This document shows positions 1 through 8,893 of a DNA stretch of 64,000 bases, in pieces (position 1 is the first letter of the stretch; each line of letters opens with the position of its first letter). Source of the DNA: Kordiimonas laminariae (GTDB lineage: Bacteria; Pseudomonadota; Alphaproteobacteria; Sphingomonadales; Kordiimonadaceae); the NCBI RefSeq assembly GCF_023008165.1, contig NZ_JAKQZA010000008.1, forward strand, positions 1 to 64,000, given 5' to 3'. Position numbers and translations under genes: made by a program. The notes beneath the pieces were generated by a model that saw only the letters and a program-made list of their open reading frames with translations, was not told the DNA's origin and did no database searches.

Positions 1-3000
1 ACAAGTGCATCTAATGTAAGCGGCAATGCCGCAGCCACGATTACCGTAACTGCCAACGATGGCGATGGCTCTGGTAACGTAAACTTAGGCACCGTAAATG
101 TGAACATCACCGGAGTAAATGATGCGCCAACTCTAACAGCAACTGGCGGCAACCCAACCTTCGTTGAAGGTGGTGCGGCGCAGGATCTGTTTAACACTGT
201 ATCTGCATCTACCATTGAAAGTGGTGATACCTTCACCTCCATGACCCTAACGGTTACCAATGTTTCTGATGGCGCGAATGAGATATTGAGCTTCGACGGT
301 TCTGATGTGGCTCTCACCAACGGCACCATGGTGACAACAGCCACGAATGGTTTGAGTGTTTCTGTATCGGTTACTGGTTCAACGGCAACAGTGAGCTTCT
401 CTGGTGGAACGCTTACATCTGCGCAGTTCCAGACATTGGTGGACGCGCTCACCTACCGTAACACCAGCGACGATCCGACATCAGCTGGTAATCGTGTTGT
501 AACGATTACAGATATTTCAGATAGTGGCGGTACAGCAAACAGCGGTGTGGATAGCGCAACACCTAATCTAGCCAGCACTGTTACAGTTACACCTGTGAAC
601 AGTGCACCAGCTATCACAGGTGTGGATAGTGAAAGCTCCACTGTTATTTCCGGAGACGGTGCAACCAATGTCGCCCTATTTGATGATGCAGCCATTACAG
701 ACGCAGATTCGAGCGACTTCAATGGCGGATTTATCACGATCGCGCAAAACACCGGCACAACTAACGGCAACTGGTCAGTGGACGGCACCACTGTTACATC
801 AGGTGGCGATGCAACACTTTCTGCTGGTGAAACCATTCAAGTAAACGGCGTAACAGTTGGTACGGTTGATGTAACAGATGATGGTCAGGGCGGTAATGAC
901 TTTACTATCAACTTTACAACGGCCTCCGCCGATCCGTCCTCTATTTCTACGTTACTTCAGAACTTATTGTATGAAGGCCCATCTGTCGTAGATGCACGCA
1001 CCTTCACACTCACGCTGAATGATAATGATGGTACAGCAAACAGTGGCGATGAAGATACCACAGCGAACTTCACTATCAATGTAAGCCCTAATCCACCGGT
1101 AATTGCTAACCTGAGCGGTGATAGCTTCACCTTCACTGAAGGTGATGATGCAACAACCTTGGATGTAGGTGATAACCTGACAATCACTGACGCTGACTCT
1201 GCTGATTTTGATGGCGGTGATCTCACCATATCCATTACAGCCAATCAAGCTGCGGAAGATAGATTAGAGATTGATACCAGCGGCAACATCAGCCTTTCGG
1301 CAGGGCAAACTGCAGGTTCAACAGTATCAGTAAGCGGTACTGTGATAGGTACGATTGACTCTGGCGCAACTGGTGGATCGAATGAAGATTTGATTATTAG
1401 CCTGAACTCAAATGCTACACCAGCAAGAGTGCAAGAGCTTCTGCGAGAAATTCAGTATAATAACGCAGATAGTAACACACCAACAGATGGTGACCGAACC
1501 ATCTCTATTACACTTTCGGACGGCACAGGCGCCACATCTAATGCTGCTGACGTTACAGTAAATGTTGATCCGGTAAACACCAACCCGGTTCTGGATGCCG
1601 CTCTTCCAACAGACCTTACGTTCACGGAAGATACATCAAGCAACGTAGATCTCAGCTCATCTACTATTGGTGACCTGGACAGTGCTTCTATTACGGTAAC
1701 CATTACGGCAAATGAAGGTATATTTGGTACCCCAACAGACGGTGCTGGTGTTGGTGGCGGTGTAACAGAAACACTGGTTAACAGCACAACCATCACCCTG
1801 GTTGGCTCACCGGCAGATATCAGTACCTATCTTGATACAACAAGCGCCATTACCTGGACCCCTGCAACAAATGACAACGGCGATAATACTAGCACCTTTA
1901 CCGTTGCTGCGAATGATGGTGATGGCTCAGGCGATGTAACACTTGGTACTGTAAACGCTGATGTAACGGCCGTGAACGACATAGCCGTTATTTCCGGTGA
2001 TGATACTTTATCAATCACAGAAGATGTTATCGGTACAGTATCTGGCGATCTCAACTCAACTGACCCGGATAATAATGATGATGTATTTCTTGCAGAAACA
2101 CTGGATGGTTCATACGGACAACTTATCATTGATACCGATGGCAGCTGGACATACGATGTTGACGAAACACTGGCGGCTGTTGATCAACTGACCACTGGTG
2201 GCTCTCTCGATGACACACTTACGGTAGAAACCGAGGACGGAACCGAGCAGGATATCGTTATTACCATCACTGGCGTGGATGATGATGCAGTTCTCTCTGG
2301 TGATACATCAGCCACAATCAGTGAAACAGGCACATCAGTCAGTGGCACAATATCCCTGAGCGATGCAGATGATAGTGATCCCGTATTTGCTGATCAGGCA
2401 GCTACTATAGGTGATAATGCATTTGGTAGCTTTACGCTGGTCACTGGCCCATCATCCAGCACATGGACCTATGAAGTAAACCCAAGTCGGGTAGCAGGTC
2501 TTGATGACGGTGACACAGTAACAGATATCATTACCTATACGGCCTCAGATACTTCTACACATACCATTACCGTAACAATCACTGGTGTAGGCGAACCAGA
2601 GCCACAATCTACTGCTAACGATGATAATATTCAGCTCACAGATGAAGATGATGAAATCACGCTTCTCGGTGGCGACGATACGGTTAACGCTGGTAACGGC
2701 GATGACACCATCAATGCGCAAGAGAACGAGGATAACAATCTTCTTCTTAATGGCGGCAGAGGAGAAGATTTAATCAATGGCGGCGATGGTGATGATACAC
2801 TGATTGGTGGCGAAGATTCAGACACCTTGAACGGTGGTGATGGCAACGATTTCATCCAGTTAGGCGACGATGAAGATCCGTCATCGGATATCGTGGGCAG
2901 CCGAGGACAAGGTGGTAGCGGAAACGATACCATTGATGGCGGCTTCGGTAATGATACCATTCTTGGTGGCGGCGATGATGATGAAATAGATGGCGACCGA

Positions 3001-3576
3001 GGACAAGATTTGTTGATTGGTGGTCAGGGTTCGGACACCATTAATGCCGGCAGGGGAGATGATCTGTCTTACGCAGGCCAGGGCGATATGGAAAATGATG
3101 ACGTCAGCGGTAATGAAGGGGACGATACCCTTGGTGGCGGTGCCGGCGATGATTTGATAAACGGCGGCAGCGGTAACGATCTCCTGTGGGGGCGTCAGGG
3201 TAATGATACCGTTAATGGCGGTTCCGGTGATGATGTTATCTTCAACGGTGAAGGAAATGACACGATTGATGCCGGTACGGGCAATGATACACTTTGGGGA
3301 AGTTTCGGGAATGATACGCTCACAGGTGGCACTGGCGCAGATCACTTTGTCTTCGGCGCTGATTCCGGCAATGACCGCATCACTGATTTTGATGCCGACG
3401 AAGACATCATTGAACTCTTTGATTCTGCTCATAATTTCGCTGATGTAGATGCCCTTCTCGCAGCTGCAACCGAGGATGCTGACGGAGTACTCCTCACCCT
3501 GGGAGATGATCAGAGCATCTTTATTGCAGGCGCAAGTCTAAGTGATCTGTCGAGCAGTAACATCACGTTGCTTTAG
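1..3576 (+). CDS. Giant VCBS/RTX-repeat secreted protein, 5' end missing
   Basis: The reading frame is open from the first base, so the N-terminus lies outside the window; the first in-frame start-like codon (GTG at 100) is internal. About 1,190 residues remain. The first 870 or so are Asp/Thr/Ser-rich cadherin- or VCBS-like beta repeats (recurring VNDAP-, DGSWTYDV- and ITGVDD-type motifs). From about base 2640 follow many nonapeptide GGxGxDxxx calcium-binding RTX repeats, then a roughly 80-residue acidic, hydrophobic C-terminus ending in leucines, as expected for a type I secretion signal. Cysteine is absent, as is usual for this class. Probably a surface adhesin or exoprotein that folds on extracellular calcium. 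No enzymatic domain is visible in the part present, and no ABC/HlyD/TolC exporter genes are in the window. Confidence 0.9.
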   Translation, partial: TSASNVSGNAAATITVTANDGDGSGNVNLGTVNVNITGVNDAPTLTATGGNPTFVEGGAAQDLFNTVSASTIESGDTFTSMTLTVTNVSDGANEILSFDGSDVALTNGTMVTTATNGLSVSVSVTGSTATVSFSGGTLTSAQFQTLVDALTYRNTSDDPTSAGNRVVTITDISDSGGTANSGVDSATPNLASTVTVTPVNSAPAITGVDSESSTVISGDGATNVALFDDAAITDADSSDFNGGFITIAQNTGTTNGNWSVDGTTVTSGGDATLSAGETIQVNGVTVGTVDVTDDGQGGNDFTINFTTASADPSSISTLLQNLLYEGPSVVDARTFTLTLNDNDGTANSGDEDTTANFTINVSPNPPVIANLSGDSFTFTEGDDATTLDVGDNLTITDADSADFDGGDLTISITANQAAEDRLEIDTSGNISLSAGQTAGSTVSVSGTVIGTIDSGATGGSNEDLIISLNSNATPARVQELLREIQYNNADSNTPTDGDRTISITLSDGTGATSNAADVTVNVDPVNTNPVLDAALPTDLTFTEDTSSNVDLSSSTIGDLDSASITVTITANEGIFGTPTDGAGVGGGVTETLVNSTTITLVGSPADISTYLDTTSAITWTPATNDNGDNTSTFTVAANDGDGSGDVTLGTVNADVTAVNDIAVISGDDTLSITEDVIGTVSGDLNSTDPDNNDDVFLAETLDGSYGQLIIDTDGSWTYDVDETLAAVDQLTTGGSLDDTLTVETEDGTEQDIVITITGVDDDAVLSGDTSATISETGTSVSGTISLSDADDSDPVFADQAATIGDNAFGSFTLVTGPSSSTWTYEVNPSRVAGLDDGDTVTDIITYTASDTSTHTITVTITGVGEPEPQSTANDDNIQLTDEDDEITLLGGDDTVNAGNGDDTINAQENEDNNLLLNGGRGEDLINGGDGDDTLIGGEDSDTLNGGDGNDFIQLGDDEDPSSDIVGSRGQGGSGNDTIDGGFGNDTILGGGDDDEIDGDRGQDLLIGGQGSDTINAGRGDDLSYAGQGDMENDDVSGNEGDDTLGGGAGDDLINGGSGNDLLWGRQGNDTVNGGSGDDVIFNGEGNDTIDAGTGNDTLWGSFGNDTLTGGTGADHFVFGADSGNDRITDFDADEDIIELFDSAHNFADVDALLAAATEDADGVLLTLGDDQSIFIAGASLSDLSSSNITLL

Positions 3577-3597
3577 ACATATCTTTTAAAAAACAGC

Positions 3598-3628
3598 AAA
3601 TGCCCCCTATCTCAGTCGGGGGCATTTT
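3598..3628. terminator. Bidirectional rho-independent terminator
   Basis: A perfect stem, AAATGCCCCC (3598-3607) with GGGGGCATTT (3618-3627), has a 10-base loop. It is flanked by A-rich sequence on one side and a T-run on the other, so it can work both ways. It sits between the convergent RTX gene and the TetR gene. Confidence 0.85.
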
Positions 3629-3677
3629 TCTTCACTCTTCAAAAAATTAAAGCACAGATATTTGCCTGTTCGCGCTA

Positions 3678-4346
3678 TCAATCGCCAAACAAAATAAGCG
3701 CCTGCACCTCGGCCTTGCGCCTCAGGAATTTTTCCAAATCTTCAAGGGCACACTTTTGGGCACCCCCCATCATTTTCTGCACCCTATCGGCGACAAAAGT
3801 GAAACCTATGTGAACAGAAGTGTGAACTTTATCACGCCACTGGGCGGCATCCACATTCCCTGCCCGGCTTTTTAAAATGCTGAAAATCTGTTCCGCCCCG
3901 GCGCTGAATTGCCCTTCATAAAGCGGCCTGTATTCCCGGTTTTGGTATTCGCTCAGGTCCTTGGCGAAGAGCGCATAATGCCGCCAGCCTTCGTCCTGCT
4001 CAATCCGCTCTGAAAGCGGCTGCCCAAGCAGGATAAGAAGGTCCACATTTGAAAGCGCTTCCGCATCCACCACGCGCAGCTTTTCTTGCCGCTCCGCATC
4101 CAGCACAGCCATGCGTTTTTCAAGAATGGCTGAGAGAATAGCCTCCTTGGAACCAAAATGATAATGAATGGCGCCTGAGTTTTTCTGCCCCGCTGCTTTA
4201 TTCACCTGCCTGAGCGAAAGGGTGCGCACACCACCTTCAGCAAGCAACCTTTCAGCCGCGTCAATAAGCGCAGTGCGTGTTGCGCTTGCACGTTTTCTTG
4301 TTGCGGTTTCCCGCTGCACTCCCACTGGCGCTGTTTTCGTTGTCAA
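3678..4346 (-). CDS. TetR/AcrR-family transcriptional regulator
   Basis: 222 residues. An N-terminal TetR-type helix-turn-helix spans about residues 20-66: TRTALIDAAERLL, then LSLRQVNKAAG and the recognition segment AIHYHFGSKEAIL. The remainder is an all-helical ligand-binding and dimerisation domain not recognisable at ligand level. The frame opens with TTG (4346) preceded by a GGAAGG-like sequence; a later GTG (residue 8) is possible and would leave the HTH intact. It lies 80 bp downstream of the phosphatase/arsenate-reductase gene on the same strand, so the two may be co-transcribed. TetR proteins usually repress by binding near their own promoter, but no clear operator was found here. Target genes are unknown. 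Confidence 0.85.
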   Translation of the reverse strand: MTTKTAPVGVQRETATRKRASATRTALIDAAERLLAEGGVRTLSLRQVNKAAGQKNSGAIHYHFGSKEAILSAILEKRMAVLDAERQEKLRVVDAEALSNVDLLILLGQPLSERIEQDEGWRHYALFAKDLSEYQNREYRPLYEGQFSAGAEQIFSILKSRAGNVDAAQWRDKVHTSVHIGFTFVADRVQKMMGGAQKCALEDLEKFLRRKAEVQALILFGD

Positions 4347-4426
4347 AGTCCCACTTCCTTCCGGCCCCCATTTGCTTCTAGCAAACAGGTGCCGAAGGTC
4401 AAGCCGGAGCTATCACCCACCGTGTT

Positions 4427-4897
4427 TTAGTGCGCACCCATCTCGGCCATCGCGGCCTTCAAAGCCGCTTGGTCCATAGCACTAAACTCAAGCGCAAGCA
4501 TGCGCTCAACCCGGCTTTCAATCTCGCGGATGGTTGCGCGGAAAGCATCGGCTTTCTCGGCGTCAGTTCCTTCTATTTTCGATGGGTCTTCAAGCCCCCA
4601 ATGGAGCTTCAGCGTTTTTCCCATCCACACAGGGCAACTTTCGCCCGCTGCGCTATCACACACGGTTACCACCACATCAGGGGTGAAATCTTCCATATCA
4701 TCCCAGCTTTTGCTTGAAAGCCCGTTTGTGGGCACGCCGTGCTCTGCCAGATAATGTTTGGTAAGCGGGTGCACTTCACCCACCGGCTGGCTGCCGGCAC
4801 TGCGGGCTTCAATCTTGCCGCCGCCCATATGGTTTGTCAGCGCTTCTGAAAGCACACTGCGGCAGCGGTTATGGGTGCAGATATAAAGAATTTTCAT
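4427..4897 (-). CDS. arsC: Arsenate reductase, thioredoxin-coupled ArsC type (low-MW phosphatase fold)
   Basis: 156 residues with the P-loop CTHNRCRS (Cys7, Arg13), the CX5RS active site shared by low-molecular-weight tyrosine phosphatases and thioredoxin-linked ArsC. Two further cysteines lie in the segment VCDSAAGESCPVW (Cys80, Cys88), matching the redox relay that passes the disulfide to thioredoxin in Staphylococcus-type ArsC. That pair is the reason to prefer arsenate reductase over a plain phosphatase. The expected reaction is cytosolic reduction of arsenate to arsenite. No ArsR, ArsB or Acr3 is adjacent; the following same-strand gene is a TetR regulator, so this is not a classical ars operon. 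Phosphatase activity on another substrate remains possible. Confidence 0.8.
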   Translation of the reverse strand: MKILYICTHNRCRSVLSEALTNHMGGGKIEARSAGSQPVGEVHPLTKHYLAEHGVPTNGLSSKSWDDMEDFTPDVVVTVCDSAAGESCPVWMGKTLKLHWGLEDPSKIEGTDAEKADAFRATIREIESRVERMLALEFSAMDQAALKAAMAEMGAH

Positions 4898-4952
4898 AAG
4901 GCTTATGTCTCTAAATAATCACCAAATACACGTGCGGTAACTTTGTTGGTGC

Positions 4953-5336
4953 CTAAGCACCAAAGCGGAAGCTCTGTTCCCCTGCGGAGAACCGTTTTGC
5001 GCATGTTTTCACGCCTTCCCCAAACGGGCAGCTACCAGGCGGGCGGCTGTTAAAGGAAACCACAAGCGTGGTACCTTCTGGTACAGTAATAGCGCATTCA
5101 CCGCCTGCGATCTGGCGGCTCGCGATCACTTGGTTAGACCGGTGGCCCCGGCCACGTTTTTTAAAGGCTTTTACCTTACCGTTTGATTTCTCGAACGAGC
5201 ATGTTGCCGCCCATTTTTTCTCGCCAGAGAATTTCAGCGTAACAGATTTAAGAGGTTCCGCAGCCTGAACAGGCGCAGAAAGGGCAGCCGTCACAGCAAA
5301 CGCCGTAATGATACCCCGTGAGAGAAGATATTTCAT
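4953..5336 (-). CDS. Small exported protein of unknown function
   Basis: 127 residues, not recognised. An N-terminal signal peptide is clear: MKYLLSRG, then a hydrophobic core and a likely cleavage near VQA-AEP (residue 25). The mature part is basic, with a KKRGRGHRSN stretch, and has four cysteines that could form two periplasmic disulfides. The start ATG has an AAGGA ribosome-binding site 7 bases upstream. It lies 55 bp upstream of arsC on the same strand but is probably its own unit. No function is proposed. Confidence 0.7.
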   Translation of the reverse strand: MKYLLSRGIITAFAVTAALSAPVQAAEPLKSVTLKFSGEKKWAATCSFEKSNGKVKAFKKRGRGHRSNQVIASRQIAGGECAITVPEGTTLVVSFNSRPPGSCPFGEGVKTCAKRFSAGEQSFRFGA

Positions 5337-5444
5337 AGCTGTATCCTTAATTCATCGATATATCGAGATTAATGGATATATAAAGAAGAGTCTAGAAGGA
5401 AATATCCTCTTATCCTTCATTCGATTAATATTTTGACCATCAAA

Positions 5445-5490
5445 AAGACGTAACTTTCAGAAAAACAACACTCTGAAAGTTACGCTTTTT
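5445..5490. terminator. Strong hairpin terminator, T-runs both sides
   Basis: A perfect 13-bp inverted repeat, CGTAACTTTCAGA (5449-5461) and TCTGAAAGTTACG (5472-5484), has a 10-base loop. It is followed by CTTTTTT on the plus strand and by TCTTTTTG on the minus strand. It most likely ends transcription of the small RTX gene, which stops at 5614 on the minus strand. Confidence 0.8.
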
Positions 5491-5613
5491 TATAGGTACT
5501 AACCACCTATGTAATGCTTGTACCTATCAGCCATAGTGCTAGAAAGCCTAACCAAGAAAAGCACCAAACTGTATACTTATTGGCAGCTTCCTAGACTTAA
5601 ACTCCGCGCCCTA

Positions 5614-6237
5614 TCACCAAATATCAAACAAATTACTGGAGGGCAGGTTTAAATCTGAAACACCGAAAAGACTCACTTCGCCGCCAAGGCCTGTCGTCAA
5701 AGTAAAACCAAAATCAGTTTCATTTACAGTAACATCTTCTCTAGATAAACCGGCGTCTGAGAAAAGAACTATATCTTCGGAAACGTTAAAATCCCGGAAA
5801 ACAACATTTTCATTTCCAGAGATTTGAACGGTATCTTCCCCACCATTTCCAGTGAAAATAATAGTACTGCTACCATCTCCAATAACAACATCATTGCCAC
5901 TTCCACCATAGATAATGTCAACATCCCCGCCCGTTGAATTACCCACAAGAGAAGTCGGACCAAGTTCGCCAGAGAAATCTTCAAGGAGAAGGCTATTGTC
6001 TCCCCAAGTTAACAAAAGCCCTTCATCCGTTTGTTCGCTGGAAAAATCTCCAGATTCGATATCAGCACCTAATAGAGATATCAAATCTTCAGACTCATTG
6101 AAGTTTCTGATAACATCGTCGCCGCTGTTGGGGCCAAAGGTAAAAAGTTCTGCACCATCTATTGCGTCATAGGTTTCATCTTCTTCACCAAACCTAACTA
6201 ACCTAACGTTACTGTCCGTTTCCACTATTTCAGGCAT
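5614..6237 (-). CDS. Small RTX-type calcium-binding secreted protein
   Basis: 207 residues, very acidic and cysteine-free, with no classical signal peptide. It carries a short RTX-like block (YGGSGNDVVIGDGSS, then GNGGEDTVQISGN) around residues 110-145. Two copies of a beta-roll capping motif (FGPNSGDDVIRNFNESEDLI and FRDFNVSEDIVLF) resemble the C-terminal end of the giant RTX protein at 1-3576. A hydrophobic tail ending in W could be a type I secretion signal. The start ATG has a GGAG site 7 bases upstream. It lies 133 bp downstream of the TonB-receptor gene on the same strand, so it may belong to the sigma/FecR/receptor unit; a role as a secreted partner of the receptor is only inference. 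Confidence 0.7.
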   Translation of the reverse strand: MPEIVETDSNVRLVRFGEEDETYDAIDGAELFTFGPNSGDDVIRNFNESEDLISLLGADIESGDFSSEQTDEGLLLTWGDNSLLLEDFSGELGPTSLVGNSTGGDVDIIYGGSGNDVVIGDGSSTIIFTGNGGEDTVQISGNENVVFRDFNVSEDIVLFSDAGLSREDVTVNETDFGFTLTTGLGGEVSLFGVSDLNLPSSNLFDIW

Positions 6238-6370
6238 ATGCCAACTCCATATTGATTTGCACTGTTATTTTCGAAGGTCGAACTGGACCCTCGAATAAAA
6301 GACGCCACAGAATGGAGAAGACCCCACCTTCCTGATTTTTTAAGTGAGAAAGCGAAATAATTAGTTGGTA

Positions 6371-8887
6371 TTAAAACTGCCACTGGCTAGAAAACCCAAT
6401 GGTGCGAGGCCGAGGGGGGGTAACCTGTGTGCTATTCACCGCAGTTTCAGATACGCTTAAATTAAAAGGGTTGTTAAATGGAAAAATATTCGCCCTGCTA
6501 TCAAATATATTTTCAACATAGATAGAAAACCGTAAGGTGTTCAAATTAAAGGCAATCGATGCATCCGCCTGATGAAACCCTGAAGCTTTTGGTTCACTTT
6601 CCTGATTAAAAACTAAACGGGTACTTCCAACAAAATTATATGATGCGGCAAGACTGGCATTTAAGCCAAATAATATAAAATCCTGCCGTCCTGACACATT
6701 CACTGCCAGTGCAGGAACTCCAGGTAGTCGGTTTCCCAGCCCTGTATTTGTCTGGGTATTTGTTTGTGTTATCGAAGACTGATTCCATGAGAAATTGGCT
6801 ATAATTTCCCTGCTTTCCATGGGTGTATATTTTACCTCAACTTCAATCCCATAAACATTTGCATCCCCTACATTGCTGGATATAGGCAAACCATTAGTGT
6901 CAAATTCAAGTGACTGAATGTTGTTCCATGTTGAATAATAGCCGGACGTATTAATATTAAGCCCGATGTTTTCCGCCCGATATTTAAAGCCTATTTCATA
7001 GCTTGTGAGAAAATCAGGTTCAAAAAACCTCAGTCCGTCCTGTGGCCCCAGAAATATCCTATCTTCGCTCGTGCTGTCTAGAAAAACGGTCCCTCTAAAT
7101 GTTGGCCCACGAAGATTGAACCCGCCCAGTCTATACCCTTTGGACACCTGACCATAAACAATAGCATTGTCATGAATCTGGTAGGAAAGAGACACTTTCG
7201 GTATAAACCCATTATCTTTAATCCCATCACGGAAAGTAATGAGGTCGCGGCTTTCTATATCACTAATGTCAGTTGACGCATTTGCCTTATAATTAAACCA
7301 GCGGAGACCTAAGGTAGATGATAGTTTATCGGTGAAATAATATGTTGCCTCGCCGAACACAGCTACTTCCTGCAAGGATTCTTCCGTATCTTCAAAAAAA
7401 GCTGCATCAACAGGGCCAAAAACACCATTCAATCCATTCCCAGGGATGGTCAGATTCGATACAGTTTCCTCAGTTCGTTTCGAAAAAAAAGTACCTGCAA
7501 CGAATTCCAGACGATATCCAGTCTTTGAAGCTACATGCGTTTCATTCAAAAAGGTATTGATGCGCCGTGCCTGGAAAAAAGAACTTGGTACGTCAGGCCT
7601 CATGATTAACCGGGAAGCTGCTACAGAAGCATCAAGTGTTTGATCAATCTTTCGGTTATGCCATGTAGTTTCTGATACAAACGTTAAATCTTTTAGAGCG
7701 AAGTCTAATAAAACTCCAAACCTCTTTGACTTATTTTCAAGAGGTTCTCTTATGAAGTTAGCTCGATTTAAATCACCCAATTCAGCATCATAATAGTTAC
7801 TATCATTCGATTGAAAATACTGAAGGTCTGACTTCAGAATGAGATTTAATGTCGAGGTAGGTTGTAATAAAAACGCAGATCTAGATGTCAAATATCGATT
7901 ACTATTCGTGTCGGTTATACCAAGACGCAAATCATCTATATAACCGCCTTCCCGACGAAAAAATACCGAAGTACGGAAACCAATTTTATCAGATACAATT
8001 GGTAAATTAACTATAGAAGCAACATCATAAGACGGTGCACCACCCTTTGTGTGCTCGGCGCCTATAGAAAACTTCAATTCTACATCATCAAGTTTTGGCT
8101 TGTTCGGTACCAGTTTGTAGATACCGCTTATGGCACCAGAGCCATATAACGTACCTTGGGGGCCTCTCAATATTTCTATCTGTTCAATATCAACAATATT
8201 AAGCCCAGAATAAGGGGTATTATAATTTGCCCGTGAGAAATCAATATATGTGCTTACTAAAGATTGAACTCTACCGTTAAAAGCTCCATCAGATATACCT
8301 CGGATAACTATCTTATTTTGTGTACCTCGTCTGGGCACAGCATGAAGCCCCGCTGTCTTTGTAACAATATCCGAGTTCGTTAATCTTCCCAACTGTGTTT
8401 GGTTTTCAAATGTATAAACGCTTGCTGAAACAGGCAATTGAAACAGAGTTTCTGTTTTGCGCCGCGCTGAAACCAATATCTCGGTAATGTATTTTTCATT
8501 AGAGCCATCTGATAGGTTCTCGGTACTCTGCGGCTCCGATACTATAGAAGGTTGCTTAACTTCTTTATATATTTTTACAGCCCGTCCCTTGAGGGGTTCA
8601 AAGGTTAAGCCAGACCGATGCAAAAGCAGTTCAAGTCCCTCCGGGACGGTATAATAACCTTTTACAGCAACGCTCTTTCCGTCTCTATATGAAAGATGCG
8701 GTAAACTAAGCGAAATACGCGCCTGTGCGGCAAACTTACGTAAGGCTTTTGTTAGAGTAGTCTGTTCAATATCGAAATAGTGCTTCTTATCTTTTGTCTC
8801 AGCAATCGCTTCTGAAACAAAGACCAAGCAACAAACAACATACAAAAAAAAGTATCTACTTCTTGCTAAAGCAAATATGGCTGACAT
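6371..8887 (-). CDS. TonB-dependent receptor with N-terminal STN signalling domain (FecA-like)
   Basis: 838 residues. A signal peptide (about 1-29, hydrophobic core FFLYVVCCLVFVSEAIAE) is followed by an STN/secretin-type signalling domain (about 38-108). Next come the plug (ILVSARRKTETLFQLPVSASVYT..., with IEILRGPQGTLYGSGAISG at its end) and a 22-strand-type beta-barrel ending in aromatic F as outer-membrane proteins do. STN domains mark transducers that contact a FecR anti-sigma factor, and that gene lies 6 bp upstream, followed by an ECF sigma gene. Together they form a cell-surface signalling operon. The substrate (ferric siderophore, haem, glycan or other) cannot be read from sequence; the barrel resembles the oligomer/sterol-type receptors abundant in sphingomonad-like bacteria as much as ferric citrate receptors. 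Confidence 0.9.
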   Translation of the reverse strand: MSAIFALARSRYFFLYVVCCLVFVSEAIAETKDKKHYFDIEQTTLTKALRKFAAQARISLSLPHLSYRDGKSVAVKGYYTVPEGLELLLHRSGLTFEPLKGRAVKIYKEVKQPSIVSEPQSTENLSDGSNEKYITEILVSARRKTETLFQLPVSASVYTFENQTQLGRLTNSDIVTKTAGLHAVPRRGTQNKIVIRGISDGAFNGRVQSLVSTYIDFSRANYNTPYSGLNIVDIEQIEILRGPQGTLYGSGAISGIYKLVPNKPKLDDVELKFSIGAEHTKGGAPSYDVASIVNLPIVSDKIGFRTSVFFRREGGYIDDLRLGITDTNSNRYLTSRSAFLLQPTSTLNLILKSDLQYFQSNDSNYYDAELGDLNRANFIREPLENKSKRFGVLLDFALKDLTFVSETTWHNRKIDQTLDASVAASRLIMRPDVPSSFFQARRINTFLNETHVASKTGYRLEFVAGTFFSKRTEETVSNLTIPGNGLNGVFGPVDAAFFEDTEESLQEVAVFGEATYYFTDKLSSTLGLRWFNYKANASTDISDIESRDLITFRDGIKDNGFIPKVSLSYQIHDNAIVYGQVSKGYRLGGFNLRGPTFRGTVFLDSTSEDRIFLGPQDGLRFFEPDFLTSYEIGFKYRAENIGLNINTSGYYSTWNNIQSLEFDTNGLPISSNVGDANVYGIEVEVKYTPMESREIIANFSWNQSSITQTNTQTNTGLGNRLPGVPALAVNVSGRQDFILFGLNASLAASYNFVGSTRLVFNQESEPKASGFHQADASIAFNLNTLRFSIYVENIFDSRANIFPFNNPFNLSVSETAVNSTQVTPPRPRTIGFSSQWQF

Positions 8888-8893
8888 CCACTA

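Noticed and set aside
2640-3360. Tandem DNA repeats resembling a CRISPR array
   Set aside because: The periodicity is about 27 bases, matching nonapeptide RTX repeats. Units vary in sequence and there are no unique spacers between identical repeats. No cas genes are in the window.
2631-3432. Long antisense open frames opposite the RTX repeats
   Set aside because: They mirror the repetitive GGxGxD codons on the other strand, have low-complexity products and no ribosome-binding site. The plus-strand frame is plainly the coding one.
3678-4897. Classical ars resistance operon
   Set aside because: An ArsC-like protein is present, but the neighbouring regulator is TetR-type, not ArsR, and no arsenite pump is adjacent.
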